The notes under the pieces were generated by a model. The model was not told the origin of the DNA. It worked only from the letters and a program-made list of their open reading frames with translations, and ran no database searches. Both the position numbers and the translations under genes were made by a program. From Methyloradius palustris (GTDB lineage Bacteria > Pseudomonadota > Gammaproteobacteria > Burkholderiales > Methylophilaceae): a stretch of DNA of 64,000 bases. Positions 51,628-60,050 of this stretch are shown here, in pieces (position 1 is the stretch's first letter; each line of letters starts with the position of its first letter). The stretch is from contig NZ_AP024110.1 in the NCBI RefSeq assembly GCF_019703875.1, positions 2,604,001 to 2,668,000 on the forward strand. Reading direction: 5' to 3'.

Positions 51628-53508
51628 TCAAGCGACTTCCCTTTGATCAATGAGCACAAAGTCATCAATGCCTAACAGGCTGAGCCGTTCTCGAGGCAAG
51701 AAGCTATCTTTAGGTCTTAAGTTTTGTTCTCTGATGTGGAATGGCAAGATACCCAATTCGCCACATAGATCAAGTACCTGCTGTTGTGGAATAGCCTTTA
51801 GTTTGGCCACTTTTCTGCAGGGTACATATTGTGAGCAAAACGCCGTGAGGGACTGCCGCGTAATACGAGGCCCAACCTCTGTATGCATTGATTCAATCAA
51901 ACCGTGCTTCAATAATTCTGCTATTACTTCATGATCAACAACCAGCTCAGTTTTTGCGTCTTCCAGAGAGACTGAATCTGCAAGTACAGTACTAAAGTGA
52001 TCGAGGTAATCTTTGACTGTTTTAAGTTCCAATACCAGACTGCCAACCGTATCGCTGAGCATGCCTAATGGCTTTATTTCCCGGTTCTTGATTGCAGCAA
52101 TGAAACTTGCTTTTACTATGGGATCGCCCAGTTTTTTTAACATCACTTTGTTTAAGGTGATTTGGTGCAATTCATCAATCGAGTCCAATCTTACACAATC
52201 GCGGACTAAGTCGTTTTTCAGTTCAGCAACATCCCTTTCGTGGAAAAGCGTGCTAGGTGATACCAGGTATTGCGCATGATAGAACCCACGTGCTCGATAA
52301 GCCCTTAATACTGTGACGGGAATATCCAGTATCTCAGCTGCCGTATCTAGGCTTAGAGCCTTCCCCTCGGCAAATTCGAATGGCATTTGTGATAAGTTGA
52401 ACAGTTTGCGACCAGTCCTCGGGTGCAGCGAATGAACCGGGATCAATCCCTGATCGACCAGTTTTCGCGTAGTACTTGGCTGCTTCCCTATGGCTTTGGC
52501 CAGCCCTTCAATACCCACAATATTAGATCCATAATCTTTAGCTAGATTAGGGTGGATAGATGCCTGCTGCCAATGCTGCTTCCCAAAAGCTACAAACGCT
52601 TCATGCAGAAATGCCATCTCTTCAGGTGGTAATTCATTCTTGAAGAATGACTCATAAAACGACTTGAATTGCCCGCGCAAACCACTGGCTTCAATCTGCG
52701 CATTGGGTGCATGGACGCGTTCAAGATACCGATAAAATCCTTGTGGCCAATTAGCCAGTATCTCTGCGGTATTTTCCATTGCAGGTAGCGCGAGGTCGTC
52801 ATCTTGCGTACGGGTCGTTTGTAGGAAATTTTCCAGTCGATTGATGATCCCCAATAGTGTATTGAGAGATAGTTTCTCTAAAGCATCCACTGGAAAACCC
52901 AAATAGTGCAGGGCATCGTGATTGAGTGGTTCACGCCTCAGCTTTGCCTGCAGTAATTCCAGCAAGGTAAGTAGTGCTTGGTTGCTCACAATTTCTGAAT
53001 CGACATAGCTGAAATCTAGGCCGCAACGACACGTTTTCAGGCCACGGCGAGACCAGTCAATTGTCATCTTGCAATCAGGGCAACGCTCAAGTGCCATTCG
53101 TTTATGTGCGGTACAGGCGACTGCATGTTTCAATTCCCAGAATGCTGAGACATGCCCGTGTTCGGCCACACAGTCCGGACAAATACGGGCATGTTTGCTT
53201 CTCAGGTAGATGGATGGCAAGTGATGTTTCATCAGCGTCATATGCCGTCCAGATTTCACTCCAGCATCAGTATCCATACTTTCAAACTCGCTTACTTCCC
53301 GGCCAAATAGGCTGGAGAGTTTTGCGATAGGTGGACGGGCCGCCCGCATTTCATTTTCAGTGAGGCCCGCATACCGCATCATGGCGTGGACCGAGGCATA
53401 ACCATTATCTTCAGCAGTCCTTAGCATGAACCCCATATAGCTTTCACCATGGTAGGATTCTGGCGTAGAGACCAATGGACAAATGGCGTCGAGTGAAATC
53501 TGATCCAT
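51628..53508 (-). CDS. tniQ: TniQ/TnsD-family transposon targeting protein
   Basis: 626 residues. The N-terminal TniQ domain starts PESYHGESYMGFMLRTAEDNG and holds paired zinc sites: CPDC at about 114-117, then AVACTAHKRMALERCPDCK and CRCG. Behind it lie several helical segments with helix-turn-helix character (LAKAIGKQPSTTRKLVDQGLIP; LDTAAEILDIPVTVLRAYRARG), i.e. a long C-terminal region suited to DNA recognition. Members pick the target site and recruit the TniB/TnsC ATPase. Much longer than the ~400 residues of Tn5053 TniQ, more like TnsD. Ends 10 bp after tniB. Confidence 0.88.
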   Translation of the reverse strand: MDQISLDAICPLVSTPESYHGESYMGFMLRTAEDNGYASVHAMMRYAGLTENEMRAARPPIAKLSSLFGREVSEFESMDTDAGVKSGRHMTLMKHHLPSIYLRSKHARICPDCVAEHGHVSAFWELKHAVACTAHKRMALERCPDCKMTIDWSRRGLKTCRCGLDFSYVDSEIVSNQALLTLLELLQAKLRREPLNHDALHYLGFPVDALEKLSLNTLLGIINRLENFLQTTRTQDDDLALPAMENTAEILANWPQGFYRYLERVHAPNAQIEASGLRGQFKSFYESFFKNELPPEEMAFLHEAFVAFGKQHWQQASIHPNLAKDYGSNIVGIEGLAKAIGKQPSTTRKLVDQGLIPVHSLHPRTGRKLFNLSQMPFEFAEGKALSLDTAAEILDIPVTVLRAYRARGFYHAQYLVSPSTLFHERDVAELKNDLVRDCVRLDSIDELHQITLNKVMLKKLGDPIVKASFIAAIKNREIKPLGMLSDTVGSLVLELKTVKDYLDHFSTVLADSVSLEDAKTELVVDHEVIAELLKHGLIESMHTEVGPRITRQSLTAFCSQYVPCRKVAKLKAIPQQQVLDLCGELGILPFHIREQNLRPKDSFLPRERLSLLGIDDFVLIDQREVA

Positions 53509-53517
53509 ACTACCCCC

Positions 53518-54535
53518 CTATTTAGCCAACGCTTCTGCAGCAGTGATCTCTGCAGGCTTGTAATTCGCGTACTGAACCTGTGGTTCCATCTGCGTCTCTT
53601 TGGTACCCACTTCCCGAGCCAAATCCAAGATGTAAGGCGACGGAGTTGGATCAAAATCGACTAAAAATGGATTGAATATGGTTCGCTGCCTGCATTGCCA
53701 AATGGCATCTTGATACCCAATGGCTAAATCACCAAGAGAGACTGACATTCGACCTTCTGCCTCTGCTTTCAGAAGGGTTTCTTTGAATATCTTGACCATA
53801 TAGCCGATCAGACCGCCTGTTGCGCAGTAGAAGCGAAACACCATATTCTCGGAACTAAGATCAGGAAAACCATAGGTTGGTAACGCATCCCGAAAGGCAC
53901 CTAGAATTAATTTGAAATCATTGTTATGGCTGACTTCCGTCCAGTCAAAACGAGGCATTTCGATGGCGCCAGAAAAGCGGCCGCTCAACTGCTCATTCTG
54001 GCTGATTACTGCTGTGCATTCAGGCAAGCCTGACACGACCAATCCCAACCTGGCACGATCTACCAGTATCTTTAGCCAATCAGCCACATGGTGCTGAATC
54101 TTGTGGGAGGTCTTGTCATAGAAATGCTGGAATTCTTCAATAATCACCATGGTGGTGCCTGTTCGTTTCAGCAGAATGATGAGTCGTTCAGTCTTCTCGT
54201 TTTCAGAGCCACGACTATTCCACATAGGGTCACCTAGTTCGCAGAGCAGAATCTCGGCCAAGCTTTTGACTGTGGGCTTGGACGGGGCACTTATTATGAG
54301 TATGGGTATATGGACACCGGTTTTGGCACGAACCGTGGGATGCGTCGATCCGACATGCTCAAGGACGCGGGATTTCCCTGTCCTTGATTCACCTACCACT
54401 GCTAGGCAGAATGGCTCGCGGCATTCCTTCGATGCAGCGTAATGCGCCAAGATTCGTGTCTTCGCCCGCTCAAAAGCGGTATGAGGGATGAGGGATGAGG
54501 ATACTTTCGATAGTATTGAGTGCTGAGATATTCAC
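53518..54535 (-). pseudogene. tniB: TniB/TnsC-family AAA+ ATPase, frameshifted
   Basis: The long open part (from 54450, where only a TTG is available) shows Walker A GESRTGKS, Walker B MVIIEEFQHF and a sensor region LVVSGLPEC, typical of TniB, the ATP-dependent target-complex protein. The natural start is GTG at 54535-54533 with AAGGACC before it: translation gives MNISALNTIESILIPH and then leaves the frame in a 7-bp tandem repeat (54481-54501) and stops. Removing one heptamer joins it smoothly to TAFERAKTRILAHYAAS and the ATPase. Either a pseudogene or a truncated internal-start product. Confidence 0.8.
54481..54501. repeat. Heptanucleotide tandem repeat in tniB
   Basis: ATGAGGG, ATGAGGG, ATGAGGA in a row. 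Three units put the N-terminal codons of tniB out of frame with the ATPase; two units would restore it. Confidence 0.9.
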
Positions 54536-54558
54536 GTTATGGTCCTTTTCAATATGGG

Positions 54559-54981
54559 TTATTTGCCACGGGTTTCGATGATCACATCGAATTTTTTGGG
54601 CATGTTTTGTTGAATCTGATTTGCCAGAGTCACAGGTGCGACGGGATGATGATTAAGCTTAGGGGTGGCTTGAGCGGGCAATGGCTTAGTCTGTTTCGCC
54701 TTTAAGGAATGATTGATAGCTTCCTTGTACCTACCGATTTTTGCATTGGTTCGGCGTTTTTTTCCAAACCCATCGCGCGCGATAATCTCGGCAATTTCTA
54801 CCTTCGCTCTTGCCCATGACAAAGGATCGTTACGTCCGATGCGCTTGGCAGCAAAGTTTCGGTAAACCCCATGTAACCAAAGTGACACGCCATTAGCATA
54901 GTCATAGTTCAGGGCATTCACTTCGATAAAGCCTGATTTATCAGGATGCATGACATAGATACCCACTAGATAAATACTCAT
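54559..54981 (-). pseudogene. tniA: TniA/TnsB transposase, C-terminal remnant
   Basis: 140 residues resembling the C-terminal beta-barrel and tail of Mu/TniA/TnsB transposases: IYVMHPDKSGFIEVNALNYDYANGVSLWLHG, then a basic tail KKRRTNAKIGRYKEAI. The complete ~550-residue transposase with its DNA-binding domains and the catalytic DDE core is missing. An in-frame stop lies 4 codons before the first ATG. The 5' side abuts the divergent helicase fragment, so a deletion or recombination ended the gene here. Confidence 0.75.
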
Positions 54982-55010
54982 TATTCGACGCTAATATCTA
55001 TGCTACGGAC

Positions 55011-56087
55011 TTGGTAGAGCCTGTTTGGCAAGCTGATATTGCACCCATTAATGCAGCAAAGCTTAGTTGCGATTGGATGACTGGTGCAGAAATTCGGCAT
55101 CTTGAAGCAGAGTTGCCAAGCCTGAGTGCGGGTATGTTACTTGAGATGTTTCGTAATCTAGGTTGGGTATTGCAAGGACTCTCAGCAATAATAACGGCTG
55201 CTTCAGATAAACGTATTGTTGGTGCACTTCGGCCCCCAATACTTCGCCCAGAAGGTATCAATCTAGATTCTTTGGCAAAACTTCCCCGAGTCATTAGGCG
55301 TTTAAGTTTCCGAATGAGCGAAGGTTTGCCAGATGATGTTCTTTGGATGACTTCGTTGAATCAGCCAGGAGCAGGGTTCAGGCTTAATCGCAGTGAAATA
55401 CTTGCCTTGCGTGCAAGCAATTACTCTACACCGGAACAAGTAATGCTTGGTTCAGCTGATGCTGACGCCATGCGCGTGGCAATTTTTGGAAAAGCGAAGC
55501 CATCTCCCCAGGCAAAAGCAAATTGGTTAAGAGATGCATGTCGAGACTGGAAGGTACGTCAAAGACAACGTGCTGCGGAACGGCATTTGAAAAGAGCTAG
55601 CCGGTGTTCTAGAGTTGACCTGGTCGAGCGCTATTACAAAGCTACAGGAACAGAATTTGAACAGATATTTGAAGAAGCGCTTAAATTATTAAAAATAGAT
55701 TACGAGAAACTTGATGACAAAACCAAGACGGGAGCTCCAGACTATCTATTAAAACTGCAAGACTCGCCCCCATTAGTTATTGAGTTGAAATCCAGAGAGG
55801 GTGAGAAACTTGTTGATTATAATAAAGCAGTGGAAGTACTGGCTGCCTCTGAAATACACGGATACAAAGATGCATTTTGCATTACTCTTTGCCATCCAGG
55901 GGTTGATCCAAGCGTTCCTCTGGTTATCGCTGCCTGCGGTAGATTAAGTGTTGTTGAGAGCAATGATTTAGGCGAGGCATTACTTCGTGTATGTGAAAAC
56001 ACATTATCTCAAAAACAATTATGGCAATGGCTAGCATCACCAGGACAGGCACTAGCGGTAGACCTACCCTATCGAGAGTATGGCTAG
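55011..56087 (+). pseudogene. Helicase-nuclease C-terminal fragment (PD-(D/E)XK domain)
   Basis: 358 residues from a TTG at 55011; the frame stays open upstream to about 54970. Residues 10-115 resemble the C-terminal helical domain of Ski2-like helicases (LSCDWMTGAEIRHLEAELPSLSAGMLLEMFRNLGWVLQGLSAI), but the RecA motor domains are absent. Residues 205-340 form a PD-(D/E)XK nuclease: D244 (GAPDYLL), E258 and K260 (IELKSRE). Probably the end of a larger defence-type helicase-nuclease cut by the same joint that truncated tniA. It could still be expressed as a nuclease. Confidence 0.65.
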
Positions 56088-56561
56088 TTCAATTCTGACT
56101 TCAAATATCTTATCTATTAAAGAAATTTGTAATTAAAAATTTTCGCAGTATGCGGAATGGTAGGAAATACATATTCCAAGCAGTCTTGAATCCTAGGCAA
56201 AATTCACCAATCCAGTACTGTCTAATTTCATACCACGTCATATACTAACTTCCGTAATAGAGACAACTCTTTTAAAGATGTCGTATTTACTTCGCTGTAT
56301 GAATGCATAAAAATGCAAAAATAAATCAGAGTTATTAATTCTAAAATATAAAGGCCACGCACTTTCCACGGCATTAACCGACTCTGTAGACCGGGTGCGG
56401 GACGAAAAGCTGTGACCTTAAGCAAATTATATAGCTGTTCTAACAGTTCTATCAATACGTGTGGAAATTAGCGCTTACGTACAAACAAGTAACAAGATTG
56501 ATTCGGGAATAAAAGCAAACTGATATCAGTTGACTCATAGCTTAGATACGAGGCACAAATA
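56088..56561. other. Gene-free stretch before the MBL gene
   Basis: 474 bp, AT-rich, with no convincing gene. A small minus-strand frame (56228-56455) shows no family resemblance and no clear ribosome site. It likely contains the MBL-gene promoter. Confidence 0.45.
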
Positions 56562-57764
56562 ATGGAAGTCAAAATCACCCAACACCCTGTTGGTCAGGGT
56601 GGAATGGCAAGCGGGTTTCTTCAATCACAAAACAGTCAATTTCATTGGATTTATGACTGTGGATCGAATCAAAGCGAAGCCTTGAATCGGGAAATTGAAA
56701 TAGTTGCTGCGCGTGGAAAAGTGGATTGTCTGTTTCTCTCACACCTAGATAGCGACCATATAAACGGTATTGATCGTCTACTTTCCAGAACTCGCGTTCG
56801 TGAGGTTGTATTACCCTATCTAAACGAAATCGATGGCTTAATTGCTGTTGCTCATGATACCGCTACCGGCATTCTTGCTGGCACGTTCATGACTTTTCTA
56901 AGTAATATTGAAGGATGGCTGAGTGCGCGTGGCGTAGAACAAATTACTTATATCATGCCGCGTAGCGACGACGACGACGAGAATGAAGAACTTAATCCCA
57001 ATTTACCGGAGGGCGGAACAAACAGCGATGAAGGGATAATTAGTGCCGAATGGTCGCTTACAGATACGAAGTCATCTTCGTCTCCTGTGATGAAGGTACA
57101 AAAACTAGAAACGAAAGCGATTCTAAAAATAATGACGGCCCCTATGAAGCCGAATTGGATTTTTGCTCCATATGCTCATCGCCCATCAGATAAGGCTTTG
57201 ATAGCTTTCAAAGCAGACTTGAAGGCTACGTTTGGCCATTTCAATACTAAACGCATTCTTGCCACGGTACTACGCGACCCTCAAGCAAGAATACAGTTAC
57301 GCAATTGCTATGAGCTAATCTGGTCTAATCACAATCTAGTATCCATGGCATTATATGCAGGTCCAATTCGCTCTTCAGCTCAATGGCAAGGATATCGCAG
57401 GCAAAGTCCTTACTGGCAATACCGCCGATACCCGTATAGTGAACCATGTGTAGTAGGCTGGATTGGTACAGGCGATATGCAGTTAAATCTCAGTCGTCGC
57501 TACAAAGCATTCATTACGTATTATCGAAAGTTGCTCAATGAAATAAATATATTCGTTCTACCACATCATGGCTCGTATCATAATTTTACCCCATTGCTAC
57601 TAAAAGAAATTCCTTATGCTACGCAATGCGTTGCTGCAGCAGGTCCCAATAGTTACGGGCATCCAGGGGAAGAAGTAATACGTGCCGTATTAGCAAGTGG
57701 AAAGGAATTCGTGCATATAAGTGACCAAATTCATTCAGCTTTAGAATGGGAACTCCTTTCATGA
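56562..57764 (+). CDS. ComEC-like metallo-beta-lactamase-fold hydrolase
   Basis: 400 residues, cytoplasmic. Metal motif 1 is FLSHLDSDHINGI (H61, D63, D65, H66: the HxDxDH variant of ComEC-type enzymes), GWIGTGDMQLN follows in the second half, and LPHHGSYHNF (near 332-341) is the later metal motif. An acidic, low-complexity stretch (RSDDDDENEEL, near 135) and an unusual insertion of ~120 residues lie between. Such proteins hydrolyse nucleic acids or nucleotides. With PD-(D/E)XK genes either side it looks like part of a nuclease set. Confidence 0.82.
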   Translation: MEVKITQHPVGQGGMASGFLQSQNSQFHWIYDCGSNQSEALNREIEIVAARGKVDCLFLSHLDSDHINGIDRLLSRTRVREVVLPYLNEIDGLIAVAHDTATGILAGTFMTFLSNIEGWLSARGVEQITYIMPRSDDDDENEELNPNLPEGGTNSDEGIISAEWSLTDTKSSSSPVMKVQKLETKAILKIMTAPMKPNWIFAPYAHRPSDKALIAFKADLKATFGHFNTKRILATVLRDPQARIQLRNCYELIWSNHNLVSMALYAGPIRSSAQWQGYRRQSPYWQYRRYPYSEPCVVGWIGTGDMQLNLSRRYKAFITYYRKLLNEINIFVLPHHGSYHNFTPLLLKEIPYATQCVAAAGPNSYGHPGEEVIRAVLASGKEFVHISDQIHSALEWELLS

Positions 57765-57834
57765 TATGTCATTGATATCAAAGTTCTCTATTTTCTATAG
57801 CCCAGTTGCGTATTCGAAGTTGCGGAATTGATTA

Positions 57835-58746
57835 ATGGTAGTCCGTGATTATCGTATTTTAATGAAGCAACCACCACCAATCATAAATAGTGGTGAACCA
57901 ATGCTTGCCTTAAATCGGAAAATGTTTGAAACACACCATGAGTTTGCTTTAGGGGTTCAACTAGTTTTAAAGAGAGAATTATTTGGCCGATGTTACCAGG
58001 CTTTACTGACGGACTATTTTGACAGTATGCCTAAAAACAGCGGTGCGATGATTAGCATTTTTCTGCCTATGCAGTCACTGATGCCATCTGTTAGTTTTCC
58101 CGGTGATATTGATTTGCTAATCATTCCTTATGAAGGTAATCATCTAATAGTTTCGGAAGCAATGGCAGTAGAGCTGAAAGCAGTTAGAGCCAAATTTTCA
58201 AACCAAGGGAAATCGCCAAATGAATTCGGCTTCTCGCAGGCAGAGGCCTTGCTTAAACTTGGCTTTCCTTATGCTGGGCTGGCTCATTTAATCGTATCTG
58301 ACCAAAGTCCAGTGGAGTTTCATCAAAAAATGAAGGTGGCGACCATTATTGATGAGGTAAGGCAAACTGCAGAGCTTACTGGAGACGCTTTGGTCGATAT
58401 CATGCCCATGCATCTCATGGAGCGCTCGTTTGGGCGCTTGATGGCTAACTGCAAAAACCAGAAATTAGGACTATTAGCCTCTTACATCGGAGACGAAGGA
58501 CTCTGGTTTCCTGTAGGGAGAAGCGCTTCTAGAAATCCAAAAACTGATAACAATTTTTTGCAATTATTGGGCGAGTATTTCCAGTCAAACAGTCATAGAT
58601 TCATCAATATTCCGCGATATCCAAGACCGAATACTTCTAATCCTCAGACTCACGAAAATAAGACCTCTCACACTTATTCTCTATCTCGTCTACACAAAGA
58701 AGTATCTTCAATATTTGTGCTTAAGCATGCTTCACCCAAGAGTTAA
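57835..58746 (+). CDS. Putative PD-(D/E)XK nuclease
   Basis: 303 residues, no close family recognised. A candidate nuclease core is visible: SFPGDIDLLIIP (D91, D93), about 20 residues later AVELKAVRAK (E113-x-K115) and then a Gln in SQAEALLKLG (Q135), the order of a PD-(D/E)XK site with a Qxxx motif. The C-terminus is Asn/Pro/His-rich. It stops 20 bp before the first repeat of the right transposon-like end. Likely cotranscribed with the MBL gene, 70 bp upstream. Confidence 0.6.
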   Translation: MVVRDYRILMKQPPPIINSGEPMLALNRKMFETHHEFALGVQLVLKRELFGRCYQALLTDYFDSMPKNSGAMISIFLPMQSLMPSVSFPGDIDLLIIPYEGNHLIVSEAMAVELKAVRAKFSNQGKSPNEFGFSQAEALLKLGFPYAGLAHLIVSDQSPVEFHQKMKVATIIDEVRQTAELTGDALVDIMPMHLMERSFGRLMANCKNQKLGLLASYIGDEGLWFPVGRSASRNPKTDNNFLQLLGEYFQSNSHRFINIPRYPRPNTSNPQTHENKTSHTYSLSRLHKEVSSIFVLKHASPKS

Positions 58747-58766
58747 GATTGAGGCTCTTAAAGAGA

Positions 58767-58901
58767 TTGCAGCTTATGCGTAAATCCGGTCACCAACTTG
58801 CAGCTTATGGGAGTAAACACTTGCAACTTATGGTGTGGGACCGGTACTGTAACTAATTGATTTTACTTGGATGGAGCTTGCAGCTTATGCTGTCAGGCAC
58901 A
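58767..58901 (-). mobile_element. Transposon right-end-like sequence R
   Basis: Four copies of TTGCAGCTTATG (one TTGCAACTTATG) at 58767, 58798, 58821 and 58878, ending in CTGTCAGGCACA at 58901. Read from the outside it begins TGTGCCTGACA and is inverted relative to L1/L2. This is the Tn7/Tn5053 design: a TGT...ACA end with spaced transposase sites. Confidence 0.78.
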
Positions 58902-59235
58902 CCTATTGGACTCGGAGCTAGATGCAGCTCGTGAGTTATTGAAGCATAAGTTCATACGCGCCGCCGGCGCTATAGCGGGCGTTGTGCTGGAAAAGCATCT
59001 ACACGAGGTTTGCGGCGCTCACAACATCACACTTACAAAGAAGAACTCAACAATTGCGGATCTTAATGAAGCGTTGAAGAACGCTTCAGTTATTGAAACG
59101 CCTCAGTGGCGATTCCATCAGCACCTTGCCGATATACGCAACTTGTGCGACCACAACAAAAAAGTGGAACCAAGCGTGGATCAAGTCAATGACCTTATTG
59201 AAGGCGTATCGAAAGTTACCAAGACCGTTTTTTAA
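58902..59235 (+). pseudogene. C-terminal stub of a helical (HEPN/DUF4145-like) protein
   Basis: The frame reads LLDSELDAARELLKHKFIRAAGAIAGVVLEKHLHEVCGAH ... NLCDHNKKVEPSVDQVNDLI and stops normally. The all-helical pattern with R...H-type ends recalls HEPN or DUF4145 domains, at low certainty. Its start would lie inside the right transposon end, so the N-terminal part is missing and the gene is truncated. Confidence 0.55.
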
Positions 59236-59355
59236 TTGCTGCCTAACCCATCATCATGCGGGACGCCTAAATAACTGCTATAGGACTGTAGCTGCCATCC
59301 GACGCATCTACAACGATTGCCTTAGCGCTATGTGTACTTTCTACTAATGACCACC

Positions 59356-59706
59356 CTAAACTACCGCCGCGACAAACGCAATTTCAACCAAGTATTTAGG
59401 GTCTGCCAATTCAACCTTGAGGCACGCACGGCTAGGCGCACAGCCTGCTGGCAACCAAGCCTCCCATGCGGCATTAAGTGCTTCCAGATTATCAAAATCA
59501 GTAATGTAGATGGTCGCAGAAAGTATGCGTGACTTGTCACTGCTGCCGCTGAGCAAGGTAGTTTCGGCCTGGGCTAGCACTTGCTTTACTTGGCCGTGGA
59601 TGTCTGCGCTGGTGTCTGCTGGCACCTCAACAAAATGGGCAATGCTGTTGAATATGGTCATGTCTGACCAGCGGGCAGTTGGGTTGATGCGTTGAATGTT
59701 GGCCAT
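59356..59706 (-). CDS. RidA/YjgF-family protein
   Basis: 116 residues from ATG at 59706: TARWSDMTIFNSIAHFVEVP, QVLAQAETTLLSGSSDKSRILSATIYITDFDN and PSRACLKVELADPKYLVEIAFVAAV, which includes the Arg and Glu positions of the enamine/imine deaminase site. Family members neutralise reactive enamines or imines made by PLP enzymes. A longer start at 59775 lacks support. Confidence 0.87.
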   Translation of the reverse strand: MANIQRINPTARWSDMTIFNSIAHFVEVPADTSADIHGQVKQVLAQAETTLLSGSSDKSRILSATIYITDFDNLEALNAAWEAWLPAGCAPSRACLKVELADPKYLVEIAFVAAVV

Positions 59707-60050
59707 GCTGCGTTTCTTTCTCATCAAAAATACGATGCTAACATCATCTTGAAGCCACCTCGAGACGAATAGCATTTGAAGCTATCAATACAGAAATATG
59801 CCCAGAAATTGTAAATCCATACTGAATACTGACTGTTTATCGAATCTTTTCAGCCACCACTTGGCTGTGGATAACCAACTAGTAGAAATGAGTGTGTTAA
59901 TCATTGTTTTATAGGTTTTATGCTGCTAGATTCGAGGATTATCCCCAATAAGATTTGCGTTTATTCAAGGCAGCACAAAATTTAATTAAGAACTATTGTG
60001 CTCAGCACCAGACAAAACTAATAACTTTAATAACCTTAGGAGATTTTGAG
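59707..60050. other. Gene-free stretch
   Basis: About 340 bp without a supported gene, presumably the divergent promoters of ridA and the beta-propeller gene; a TTAGGAG ribosome site ends it. Confidence 0.45.

Noticed and set aside
55011..56087. The PD-(D/E)XK gene as a TnsA endonuclease
   Set aside because: The nuclease motif is at the C-terminus behind a helicase-like helical part, on the strand opposite to tniB/tniQ; TnsA has an N-terminal catalytic domain and is cotranscribed with tnsB.
56228..56455. 75-residue ORF on the minus strand
   Set aside because: No family resemblance, no ribosome site, and atypical composition; treated as chance.
29658..58906. Target-site duplication for a simple insertion
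   Set aside because: Five bases outside L1 (TTTGT) and L2 (GAATT) do not match the five outside R (CCTAT). No simple L-R insertion can be claimed.
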